Shown piece by piece: positions 54,854-62,578 of a stretch of DNA of 64,000 nucleotides. The number at the start of each line of letters is the position of its first letter. Position 1 is the first letter of the stretch. The notes beneath the pieces are model-generated. The model was not told the origin of the DNA. It made no database searches and saw only the letters and a list, made by a program, of their open reading frames with translations. Source of the stretch: Sodalis sp. dw_96 (lineage in GTDB: Bacteria > Pseudomonadota > Gammaproteobacteria > Enterobacterales > Enterobacteriaceae). The stretch is from contig NZ_JAAVUT010000003.1 in the NCBI RefSeq assembly GCF_018449575.1, positions 1-64,000 on the forward strand. Direction: 5' to 3'. The translations under genes and the position numbers were made by a program.

Positions 54854-55399
54854 TCAGGATTCGGGATGGCCTTTAATGGCTTCGGACAAATCGCGGTAAG
54901 CTTCACAACCGGTGCCGCACAGAGTTTTTATGGTGGCCAGTTGCGCTTTGGCTAAATCGGGCCTGCCCTTGATCATCCAGGCTTCCCCCAGGTATTCCCG
55001 GACCAGGGCATAATGAGGATCGAGGGCGATCGCCCGTTGGTAATAACCAATGCCTTCGTCGGTACGGCCGAGTTTGCGGGTGGCGTAGCCACGATAGTTC
55101 CAGGCCTGGGCGGTATTGGGCTGTTTTAACGTATCCAGTACCGCCAGAGCCTCCTGATAACGCTTGGCTTTCGCCAGAGTATAGGCGTAGCGGGTGCGGT
55201 CGGCGTCGGAGATCATGCCGCCTTTATCCACCATGCAGGATTTGGTGCGCGAATCGTAAATCTGTCCTTTGGGGCAGGTGGGGGTGGTGGACGAATTATC
55301 CCCCATGGCATGGCTCAGGCCGGATATCAGCAGCAGGGCGCCGCCAATCAGCAGCCGGGATTGTTTGAATGCGGCATTGGGCGTCATCGGAGTAAACAT
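54854..55399 (-). CDS. Secreted TPR-repeat protein in the ECF sigma cluster
   Basis: The product is 181 residues from ATG 55399 (GAGG about ten bases upstream), with a signal peptide (LLIGGALLLISGLSHA, cleavage near 35). A short cysteine-containing linker (TCPKGQIYDSRTKSCM) is followed by about three tetratricopeptide repeats (AWNYRGYATRKLGRTDEGIGYYQRAIALDP and the flanking units). It is probably periplasmic and may help sensing with the sigma/anti-sigma pair. Four cysteines in the mature part (two in the linker, two in a C-terminal CGTGC) could form disulfides or respond to redox state. Confidence 0.82.
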   Translation of the reverse strand: MFTPMTPNAAFKQSRLLIGGALLLISGLSHAMGDNSSTTPTCPKGQIYDSRTKSCMVDKGGMISDADRTRYAYTLAKAKRYQEALAVLDTLKQPNTAQAWNYRGYATRKLGRTDEGIGYYQRAIALDPHYALVREYLGEAWMIKGRPDLAKAQLATIKTLCGTGCEAYRDLSEAIKGHPES

Positions 55400-55484
55400 G
55401 GTGGCGATTCCTCTTATGGTAGGGTGGGGCTGATGAATCAGGAAAATTTGCCGGCGCAAGCCCGTGGCCGGCAAGCGGACGGCG

Positions 55485-56054
55485 TTATTTAGTCGGCGGT
55501 ATCATTCTTCGCAGCGTGTCGTCACGCAATACGTAGTGGTGAAACAAGGCCGCGCAGGCATGCAGGCCGGCCAGAATAATGATGGTCCAGGCGGTATAGA
55601 AATGCAGCATGCCGAAGGTATGGCGCAGCATGGGATCAATGCTGAATATGTCCGGCACGGTAAAGAAGCCGAAAAACATAAAAGGCTCGCCCTGCGCCCA
55701 GCGAAAAAGAAAGCCCAGGGTGATCTGTGCGATTAATAACAGATATAATGCCCAGTGGGTTAATTTGGCGACACGGTGCATGAACAGTGATGAAGAGGCG
55801 GCGGGTAATTTTTTCCCGGCGGTGGCGCGCCAAATAAGGCGAATAATAATAATTGCCGCTAACGTGATACCGAAAGAAATATGCAGTGATTGTAATGTCT
55901 TTCGCCAAAACGTCCCGCGTTCAAGCTGTTCCCAAATCTGTGAGCTGGCAAAAAGAAAAATGACTATCAGCGCCGTTACCCAATGCAGGGTTAACGTTAA
56001 TTTATCATAAAAGGGTTTTTCGGTATTCATTGGAGCGATGGAATCCACTGACAT
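55485..56054 (-). CDS. Cytochrome b561-family membrane protein
   Basis: The product is 189 residues with four membrane segments and conserved histidines for two b haems (LTLHWVTAL, LQSLHISFG, LHFYTAWTII, LAGLHACAALFHH). YodB/CybB-type proteins transfer electrons from quinol to periplasmic acceptors. GGATGATAGT precedes the ATG. It is the first gene of a same-strand run with the TPR protein, ECF sigma and anti-sigma genes, so it may be a target or part of the redox-sensing module. Confidence 0.9.
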   Translation of the reverse strand: MSVDSIAPMNTEKPFYDKLTLTLHWVTALIVIFLFASSQIWEQLERGTFWRKTLQSLHISFGITLAAIIIIRLIWRATAGKKLPAASSSLFMHRVAKLTHWALYLLLIAQITLGFLFRWAQGEPFMFFGFFTVPDIFSIDPMLRHTFGMLHFYTAWTIIILAGLHACAALFHHYVLRDDTLRRMIPPTK

Positions 56055-56310
56055 ACTATCATCCTATTCATTTGGTTTGCATACTGAGTAAACACGCCAT
56101 TGAGGGATTTTATTCGATGTTTTTGTAAAAATAATTAAACTGATATAAATCATATAATTGGAATATATTTTTGTCATTTTCCATTTGCCGGGTTGAATTC
56201 AGCCGAAAAAAACACCAACCTTATCAGGTCCGGGGAGAGCCAATATCCACCGGTAAAGTTTCTTGCATATTTATTTTCCTGCTGCCCTGTCCATTATTTT
56301 TTGCACCGCA

Positions 56311-56664
56311 ATGAGTGCCTATGACAGGGTCGACACCCTATTCAAAGGGATGGCCGCCATGATGATTGCACGACCGGTTTTACTCGAGGTGAAGCATAGA
56401 GCAGAAGAAAAAGACGCTGATGGCGAGGCAACCCTTGAACAAATAGCCTTGTCATTGCAAAGAATAGAGACGTCGCTGGCTTCAAGGAGGCAAGAATTGA
56501 AATTATTGGAATCTATTAATTCTTCGCTACATTCCTTTACAATAAATATGATATTTGGAATTTTTTTTCTATTGGCTTTCGGAACGCTGGCGCTTTATTT
56601 CTTTAGCGATCAGCTCTTCTCGATAATGCAGGTCATGCGCGATTTACCCCTGGTGACGCGATAA
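56311..56664 (+). CDS. Hypothetical small protein with coiled coil and C-terminal membrane segment
   Basis: The frame extends from TTG 56263; the internal ATG 56311 gives 117 residues. Neither start has a clear ribosome site. A charged helical region (EVKHRAEEKDADGEATLEQIALSLQRIE...RRQELKLLESINSSL) is followed by one hydrophobic segment (MIFGIFFLLAFGTLALYFF). It resembles no family I know. Its end overlaps the convergent MarR gene by 32 bases. AT content is higher than in neighbours. It may be a real membrane protein or spurious. Confidence 0.4.
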   Translation: MSAYDRVDTLFKGMAAMMIARPVLLEVKHRAEEKDADGEATLEQIALSLQRIETSLASRRQELKLLESINSSLHSFTINMIFGIFFLLAFGTLALYFFSDQLFSIMQVMRDLPLVTR

Positions 56665-57190
56665 AGGTCTCCGCAAACTCCGGCGATGAGATTTCCGCCA
56701 GGATAGATATTAATTCCGTGGTTTGGCCAACGGGAATAATGGCCTCAAAACGCCGTTGCGCCTCTCGCCAGAGGGGTTGCGACGCCGCCAGTTTTTCCCG
56801 CCCCGCCGGGGTAAGCCTCACCCGGCGGCTGCGTTTATCTTTCAGGGCAACCCTCACCTGGACCAGTCCGTCGCGCTCCAGCGGTTTGAGGTTATGGTTT
56901 AACGCCGAACGGTCCAATACCAGTATATCCGCCAAATCCCCCATGGTCAGTTCGCCGGCGTCGTGGATATGGCGAAGTATCGAGCGTTGGGTTGAGCGCA
57001 GGCCGCAGGGTGCCAGCGCCGCGTCATAAAGCTGCGATAAACGGCGTGTCGCCTTGCGCAGGGCGGTGGCATGGCAGGGATGTAACACCTTGCCGCCCGC
57101 ATTGGTTTCCCCGGGGGACGTTTGAAGAGCGCCATCGCCTAGTGTTGCCATGGGATGTTTTTCCGAGGGAGGTTTTTTGGTGGACGGCAT
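56633..57190 (-). CDS. MarR-family regulator divergent from the tautomerase gene
   Basis: The product is 185 residues. An N-terminal polar extension of about 35 residues precedes a MarR winged helix (LTMGDLADILVLDRSALNHNLKPLERDGLV; DKRSRRVRLTPAGREKL wing). A later start is possible given the extension. It is divergent from the tautomerase gene by 75 bases and probably controls it. Confidence 0.88.
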   Translation of the reverse strand: MPSTKKPPSEKHPMATLGDGALQTSPGETNAGGKVLHPCHATALRKATRRLSQLYDAALAPCGLRSTQRSILRHIHDAGELTMGDLADILVLDRSALNHNLKPLERDGLVQVRVALKDKRSRRVRLTPAGREKLAASQPLWREAQRRFEAIIPVGQTTELISILAEISSPEFAETFIASPGVNRA

Positions 57191-57265
57191 TTTTTACTCC
57201 AGCATTGAGATCCGGTCGGGAGTATATTGGCATATGCCAGTAAATTAGTCCATGAGGAGTGATAT

Positions 57266-57724
57266 ATGCCGACTTATGTGTGTTCGATTCCAAAACAATT
57301 ATTATCAGCAGGGCAAAAGGCTCTGATGGCGCAAAGCATCACCCGCGCACATCATGAGGCCACCGGCGCGCCGGCCTATTTTGTGCAGGTGGTGATTGAA
57401 GAACGTGAAAATAGCACCCTATTTCTCGGCGGCGAACCGCAGGGGGATCATCTGTGGATCCGGGGCGACATTCGCGCAGGACGTAGCGCAGAGCAGCGGG
57501 CCGGATTAATGCAGTCCATATTGCGGGACGTTGCCCGTATCGCCGGCGTCGACCCCAGCCGCATCTGGATTTATCTCTGCAATCTCGAGGCGGGAGATAT
57601 GATTGAATACGGCCATGTATTGCCGCTGCCCGGTGAGGAGCAACACTGGTTCGACGAATTACCGGCGGCACTTCAGCAACAGCTGTTGGCGCTGGGGGTG
57701 AAAAAGGACGGTTTTACCCTTTAG
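57266..57724 (+). CDS. Tautomerase-superfamily enzyme resembling cis-3-chloroacrylic acid dehalogenase
   Basis: The product is 152 residues, the length of the cis-CaaD family and about twice 4-oxalocrotonate tautomerase. After Met removal, Pro1 is the catalytic base. His28, Arg69, Arg72, Tyr102 and Glu113 fall at or one position from the six cis-CaaD catalytic residues (Pro1, His28, Arg70, Arg73, Tyr103, Glu114). Such enzymes hydrate or dehalogenate unsaturated three-carbon acids; bacterial homologues with the full set may use other substrates. GAGGAG lies about seven bases before the start. A MarR regulator diverges. Confidence 0.85.
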   Translation: MPTYVCSIPKQLLSAGQKALMAQSITRAHHEATGAPAYFVQVVIEERENSTLFLGGEPQGDHLWIRGDIRAGRSAEQRAGLMQSILRDVARIAGVDPSRIWIYLCNLEAGDMIEYGHVLPLPGEEQHWFDELPAALQQQLLALGVKKDGFTL

Positions 57725-57764
57725 GGGGTTCAGACGCCCGGCGCCGCCGGGCGACGCCGAGTCC

Positions 57765-58688
57765 TCAAATGTTGTCCCGTGCGGCCCGGTAAACGGACAA
57801 GTTGACAGAGGTCGCTCTCAGCAGCGGGACGGACAATCCCCCACGGCCGGCAATGCTTACCAAATCGCCTATCACCTGATCCGCTTCTATTTCATACCCC
57901 TGCATCAGGTCGCGATACATGGATGAGGTCTGCACCGACTCTTTTTGCGTCAACAGGCCGATAGTCTGCTGTAGATACTCCTCCCGCCGGATATAACCCA
58001 CCGAAACCAATACCGCCAACACTTCGTCTATTACCGCACGGGCGAATTCGTCGCCCCCCGGCGCCGAGGCCACCTGGCCGATATTGCCGCGCATCAGGCA
58101 GGTAATGGCCCCAAGGCTTGCCAGCAGCAGCCATTTTTCCCACATTTCGCTGATAATGTTCAGCGAGAGCCGGGCATTAAAGCCGGCGTTTTGAAATAAG
58201 CGATCCAACCGGGTGATGCGCTCAGAGGCCGAGCCGTCCAGTTCACCATAGGTCATCTCATGCAGCGGGCTGAGCTGGACGATTCTTCCTCTCTCGTCAA
58301 GCGTGCCGGCTATTTTGCACAGGCCGCCGATAACAACGTTTTTACCGAAACGTTCCGTCAGCACTTCCAGATGCTTCATGCCGTTGAGGATGGGCATAAT
58401 CAAGGTGTTTTCACCCACCGCCGGCGCAAGGGCTTCCAATACCGATCCCAGGGCGAAGGCTTTTACCGCAATTAAAATGACATCATAGGGTCGGGTGATT
58501 TCCCCGGCTTCCACGATCTGCGGTTGCAACTTCAGCAGACCTGACGGGGTGATAATTTCCATGCCTTCGGAACGCAGCGCCGCGGCGCGTTTTCCCCGTA
58601 CCAAAAATGTCACGTCCCGTCCCGCCAACGCCAGCCGGCCGCCAAAATAACCGCCGGTGGCCCCTGCCCCTACAACCAGCATACGCAT
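57765..58688 (-). CDS. Ketopantoate reductase-like protein (PanE/ApbA family)
   Basis: The product is 307 residues from ATG 58688 (AAGGATAACATC before it; the frame extends further upstream). The N-terminal NADP-binding motif is GAGATGGYFGG (residues 7-17), followed by LAGRDVTFLVRGKRA. The C-terminal domain has the usual helical bundle (SEMWEKWLLLASLGAITCLMRG). PanE makes pantoate; paralogues like this one often reduce other 2-oxo acids. It converges on the tautomerase gene, a possible functional partner. Confidence 0.88.
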   Translation of the reverse strand: MRMLVVGAGATGGYFGGRLALAGRDVTFLVRGKRAAALRSEGMEIITPSGLLKLQPQIVEAGEITRPYDVILIAVKAFALGSVLEALAPAVGENTLIMPILNGMKHLEVLTERFGKNVVIGGLCKIAGTLDERGRIVQLSPLHEMTYGELDGSASERITRLDRLFQNAGFNARLSLNIISEMWEKWLLLASLGAITCLMRGNIGQVASAPGGDEFARAVIDEVLAVLVSVGYIRREEYLQQTIGLLTQKESVQTSSMYRDLMQGYEIEADQVIGDLVSIAGRGGLSVPLLRATSVNLSVYRAARDNI

Positions 58689-58961
58689 GATGTTATCCTT
58701 CTCGTTTGTCGCAAATAAGTGAAACAGCATGGGGTTAGGATAGGGGCATATGCCAGTATGTGTCCAGTGCTTCTCATTGGCGATTCAGCTTGTCGACATT
58801 CAAAATAGGGCGGGTGATGACCTCGGCAAACGTTTCGCCAAGGTCATTGCAACATGGGTCCAGGGCAAGAGCATCAGTTGAAAGGAGAAATTCTTAGCCG
58901 GTGGCGATAATATTTATAGATATGGAGTTATAGAGCCGGTCGGGGCTACCCCATGCCACGC

Positions 58962-59309
58962 TTAATGAGTATTGACGACATCATCGTCAGCTTCAAGCGT
59001 TATTGAAATAAATACTTTTGCCGGAAGCGAACGGGTTTCACGTCCGCTGGGCTCGACAACGGTATAATACGCCGTATTATTCCCCAAATGAGAGAAGACA
59101 TCCGCTACAAGAAAAATTACCGGTTGTCCATCTTCCTCTGAAATGAAGCGTTCGTATATACGGGCATTAAATTGAAGCCTGATCAAATCGCCCTCTGAGA
59201 AACTGCTATTGACAGGAATCTCCACGATGATCCCATTGGCCTCGGCAATCTGTGCGGTGGTTATCCTCCCCCTTATAGCTTGGGGGAAAATGGGAGGACT
59301 GAGGACCAT
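58962..59309 (-). CDS. Small paralogue of the Ig-like protein cluster (N-terminal module only)
   Basis: The product is 115 residues with no signal peptide or membrane segment. It aligns with the first about 105 residues of the 472-residue protein at 60438-61856: both begin with PPI(F/L)PQ and have ITTA-I at about 17-22, an IPV/IPS block, a (D/G)DLI/DIIS strand with FN, and LGNN-YYT/YTA. The shared module is predicted beta-rich. An AAGGAG site lies about five bases before the ATG. The function is unknown. Codon use is AT-richer than in neighbouring operons. Confidence 0.75.
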   Translation of the reverse strand: MVLSPPIFPQAIRGRITTAQIAEANGIIVEIPVNSSFSEGDLIRLQFNARIYERFISEEDGQPVIFLVADVFSHLGNNTAYYTVVEPSGRETRSLPAKVFISITLEADDDVVNTH

Positions 59310-59507
59310 ATAAACTCCTTGGTGTTATAAAATTTGAGTGGGCCAGCCAGCTCTTGCTTTAAGTTATGGCATGTAAAGGTAATGTGGCCATTATATAAAT
59401 TCGAACTGATGCCGGCTATAAAAGACAGTCCGGCAAAAATATACAGCTTATGCAATACTTAAAAGAGTATAATCCTGCCGGGCTGGTTATCTTTTGCTTA
59501 TTCCCAT

Positions 59508-60182
59508 TCAACGACAAACTGACTGATTGAAAGCCTGGAATTCAATTTGTGTAGAGATACTTATCGTGGGATCCGATGCCAGACTGGCGGTCACGGTCAT
59601 AGGGCCGGCCACTGTGCTGGTAATTGGGATATAAGCTGCGCCCGAGGCATCAGTGGTGATAATAGAAGGATACTGGGCCGGGCCGCTAACCGAAATTTGT
59701 AATAGTTCTCCGGCCACGGGTATCAACATCGGGTTATATAATGTGGCTTTAACAAGATTTTCCGAAACGCCGTCGGCCGTCGCGCCATTATTAATGATCG
59801 TGATTGCGAGGAAGTTATTCACCCGCGCGCTTTGAACAATATTAAAATCGACTCTCGGAGATGCCGCCTGATTGCCGGACTCATCAATTGCTGCATAAAA
59901 TGTAAAATACGGCCCCACCGTCACTAAGCTAGGGGGTATTAAAAAGGTTCTGGGCAAGCCCGGGAGTGTTTGTATAATAAAACTGACTACAGGATATTCT
60001 ACATCAGATAAAAATACATGGATAATGTCATTAATAGCTTGGTCAGGATAGGGGGGGACTTGTATGTAAAGACCGCCGGCAAGATCTATTTGAATAGTGT
60101 GTATCACGCCATTAAAAACCTGCGGAACCAGCGGAGGGGCCAAGCCGGCTAGAGGCTGAGTACATGGATATGCTGATGGCAT
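59508..60182 (-). CDS. Ig-like (Big_1-type) protein with the cluster's N-terminal module
   Basis: The product is 224 residues without a signal peptide. About 20-120 is the shared N-terminal module (PPLVPQVFNGVIHTIQID; TFLIPPSLVTVGPYFTFYAAIDESGN). Residues 125-220 are one group 1 bacterial Ig-like domain (NNGATADGVSENLVKATLYN; ITTDASGAAYIPITSTVAGPMTVTASL). TTAAGGAG lies five bases from the start. Upstream is a 110-bp element repeated at 62286-62395. Such domains usually sit in surface adhesins, which makes the lack of an export signal odd. Confidence 0.78.
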   Translation of the reverse strand: MPSAYPCTQPLAGLAPPLVPQVFNGVIHTIQIDLAGGLYIQVPPYPDQAINDIIHVFLSDVEYPVVSFIIQTLPGLPRTFLIPPSLVTVGPYFTFYAAIDESGNQAASPRVDFNIVQSARVNNFLAITIINNGATADGVSENLVKATLYNPMLIPVAGELLQISVSGPAQYPSIITTDASGAAYIPITSTVAGPMTVTASLASDPTISISTQIEFQAFNQSVCR

Positions 60183-60231
60183 ATAATCTCCTTAACTTCA
60201 TATTTGCTATGATTAATTAAAAATTTTTTCA

Positions 60232-60341
60232 TTTTATGTAATTTCGCTTGAAGTGTGCTTTCAAGAGTTTATAGTTATATTAACTGCTAAAAAATACTAG
60301 GCAATATTGTTATTTACGTGAGAAGTTGCCAAAAATAACAT
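60232..60341 (-). promoter_or_regulatory. 110-bp upstream element of the Ig-like cluster, copy 1
   Basis: This block lies 50 bases upstream of the 224-residue Ig-like gene and agrees with 62286-62395 at 99 of 110 positions. Both contain the inverted repeat TGTTATTT-N17-AAATAACA (here 60308-60340), a plausible operator. Conservation outside coding sequence suggests shared regulation or recent duplication. Confidence 0.65.
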
Positions 60342-60384
60342 CTTTATAATAATGTTATCAAATTACTCTTTTACTATAAACCCT

Positions 60385-60421
60385 TGGGTATTGTGTGCCA
60401 ACCATTGGCACACAATACCCA
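60385..60421 (-). terminator. 17-bp perfect hairpin after the 472-residue Ig-like gene
   Basis: TGGGTATTGTGTGCCAA and its exact complement flank a 3-base loop, beginning 17 bases after the stop codon of the 472-residue gene. There is no T-run on either strand, so it is not a textbook terminator, but it should end or protect the transcript. Confidence 0.65.
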
Positions 60422-60437
60422 TAGTTGCAACTAAATC

Positions 60438-61856
60438 CTAAACCCAGTAGTCAGTGGGTTCATAAGCAATCTCCGGCGTGACGTTTCCAGCTGGATTGGG
60501 CGATTCCGCATTATCTGAATGTTCTAACAACACATTTCCTTGTTTGCCGAGTATCGCGGGTATGGAGAATGTGCTATCAGTTGGCCCATGGTCAACTACA
60601 GTCACTAGGGTATATCCTGAATTTGCAGCATTGTAATAGGGTGCATATCGGGAATAAAAGTCGGCGCCAGAACCGGTTTTAAGCGGTTTTAGATATGAGA
60701 AACCATCGCCAAGGAATAAAAAGTCCGTTGGCCGACCTGATGCGCAAATAGTACCCGCCCCTGAATATATATGAGCATAATTTACGCCACAATCCCAAAT
60801 AAAATTATACGTCCGGCTGAGTGATACTTCATACACATGTCCTTGTTGAAAATATATCGGCCCAAATAATGTACTCACTGGAACATACTCTCCTACCCAT
60901 ACTTCATACGGAGGGAAAGTAATGGGGTAGCTGGGAATGAAATTTATGTCTAAATTTGTTTGAACGGTATAGTCAGATTGAAGAGAAATAATGACGTTCA
61001 TCGACCCAGGGTTAGTAGTGGAAATATATATACTGGCCTCACCCATTTCATTGGTGATGACGGCATTGGGATAGTTGGCGGCGCCACCGACGTAAACCTG
61101 CAACGACCGACCGCCAATTCCTGCCTGCGTTAGGCTATTCACCAGTTTTGCCACCACCAGATTATAGCCTTGGCCGTTCGCGGGCTGGTTATTAACCACA
61201 ACCGTGGCGGACAGACTATAAGTGATAGGCGCTTCAACGAAACTCAACACTTCAGAATTGGTCACCGTATTGTCGCTGCTCAGTGTGGCAACAATTAAAA
61301 CATTTTCGTTAATGCTACTAGTGATAAATAAATTAAAGAGGCCAGCGTTACTTGTCTGGCCGTAGGGAGCGCTAAGATTAACGCCGCCGGAATCGTAGTG
61401 CGCAAAAGTAATAAACTTATCTGATACCGACTGACCCGTCAAGCTGCTAAGAATGTAGATAATTTGGTTTTGGTCATGCCCATCCGCATTGGCGCCATTC
61501 CTAATGATTTGTGCAGACAAAACATAGTCACTTACGGAAGCGCTTTGAACGACAGTGAACGGTAACGGATCGGATGAAGTTGTATTTCCCACTCTATCTG
61601 TGGCTGTATATTGCATAATATTGTTACCTAACATAGCGGAGTTGCCGGGGATAAGAAATTGTTGAGGTAAAACATCCACCTCTGTAATTCTATAATCAAC
61701 GACTAAGACACTATTGAAATATATACTGATGATGTCATCCACTCTCAAATTTCCGTACGAAGGGATATAGACCTTGATGCCGCTATCCGCTGATATTCTT
61801 GCCGTGGTAATGGTTTCATTTATAAGCTGAGGTAAAATTGGTGGTTGAAGTGCCAT
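60438..61856 (-). CDS. Multi-domain Ig-like protein with unknown C-terminal domain
   Basis: The product is 472 residues without a signal peptide. Order: shared N-terminal module (1-107), a first Ig-like domain (about 110-207; IIRNGANADGHDQNQI), a second (about 212-312; VVVNNQPANGQGYNLVVAKLVNS; ITNEMGEASIYISTTNPGSMNV), then about 150 residues I do not recognise (GHVYEVSLSRTYNFIWDCGVNYAHIYSG...), rich in aromatic residues. GGAGGAATTTT precedes the ATG. The C-terminal part could be the effector or ligand-binding portion. It is the largest member of the cluster. Confidence 0.8.
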   Translation of the reverse strand: MALQPPILPQLINETITTARISADSGIKVYIPSYGNLRVDDIISIYFNSVLVVDYRITEVDVLPQQFLIPGNSAMLGNNIMQYTATDRVGNTTSSDPLPFTVVQSASVSDYVLSAQIIRNGANADGHDQNQIIYILSSLTGQSVSDKFITFAHYDSGGVNLSAPYGQTSNAGLFNLFITSSINENVLIVATLSSDNTVTNSEVLSFVEAPITYSLSATVVVNNQPANGQGYNLVVAKLVNSLTQAGIGGRSLQVYVGGAANYPNAVITNEMGEASIYISTTNPGSMNVIISLQSDYTVQTNLDINFIPSYPITFPPYEVWVGEYVPVSTLFGPIYFQQGHVYEVSLSRTYNFIWDCGVNYAHIYSGAGTICASGRPTDFLFLGDGFSYLKPLKTGSGADFYSRYAPYYNAANSGYTLVTVVDHGPTDSTFSIPAILGKQGNVLLEHSDNAESPNPAGNVTPEIAYEPTDYWV

Positions 61857-62096
61857 AAAATTCCTCCAGTGACTATAGTGATTTGCTGAATTGGCCTCTT
61901 CGACGAAATTTGGTTTAAATTATAACTTCCCCTATACATTAAAGTAGGTTGGCGGTGCTTTTTTCTAGTCTATGACGTGCTGAAATAGCTAGACTATAGG
62001 TATCGCTCATTCGCTAAAGTGATGTTGCCATGCCGGACTGGGAATATTTTACCTGTCTCAATCTTTTTATCGGCAAGCCAATTGGCAGAAAATTCG

Positions 62097-62248
62097 TCAC
62101 TCCACCAGTAACGGGTCATCTATCACAGAATCTAATGTCAGTATGACGGTAATGTTCAGGAGACAGGCACTAACACTGGCAATGGAAATAATCTCATTAG
62201 CGCGAGTATTTTGGTGATAAGTTCGCTGCAAATGAGTGTTAAGGTCAT
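62097..62248 (-). pseudogene. Remnant of a fourth Ig-like paralogue
   Basis: A good ribosome site (AAGGAG) and ATG at 62248, placed like the starts of the other cluster genes and with the repeated 110-bp element upstream, open a frame that stops after 30 codons. A second frame then reads NITVILTLDSVIDDPLLVE and stops at 62097, resembling the end of the 115-residue paralogue (ISITLEADDDVV). A frameshift and an internal deletion would explain this. The gap 61857-62578 is otherwise empty. Confidence 0.45.
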
Positions 62249-62285
62249 AAAATCTCCTTATTTTCTTGATTTAAGAAGCTTTCTG

Positions 62286-62395
62286 TTTTATGTAATATCG
62301 CTTAGAGTGTGCTTTCAAGAGTTTATGTTTATATTACCTGCTAAAAAACATTAGGCAATGTTGTTATTTACGTGAGCGGTTGCCAAAAATAACAT
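62286..62395 (-). promoter_or_regulatory. 110-bp upstream element of the Ig-like cluster, copy 2
   Basis: This block agrees at 99 of 110 positions with 60232-60341 and includes the same TGTTATTT-N17-AAATAACA inverted repeat (62362-62394). It lies just upstream of the remnant at 62248, so it is the promoter region of a now broken gene and perhaps also feeds the genes behind it. Confidence 0.65.
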
Positions 62396-62578
62396 AGAAA
62401 TATTTTGCTAAGGGGACAGGCGGTTTTAGTCGGGATCTATTTATAAATAAGCAGACATATCGGCTCGACGGTTTTATCGTGGTCGCCTGCTGTGAATAGG
62501 TGTCCGCGTCTTCGTTTGACATGCCGGTACCGCGGCCGGATTGGGTGCCGCCTCATTGCGAGCGTTAAGCGATACCGA

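Noticed and set aside
60385-60421. Hairpin as half of an insertion sequence or mobile-element end
   Set aside because: No transposase or second copy of the palindrome was seen, and its position just after a stop codon is better explained by transcript end formation.
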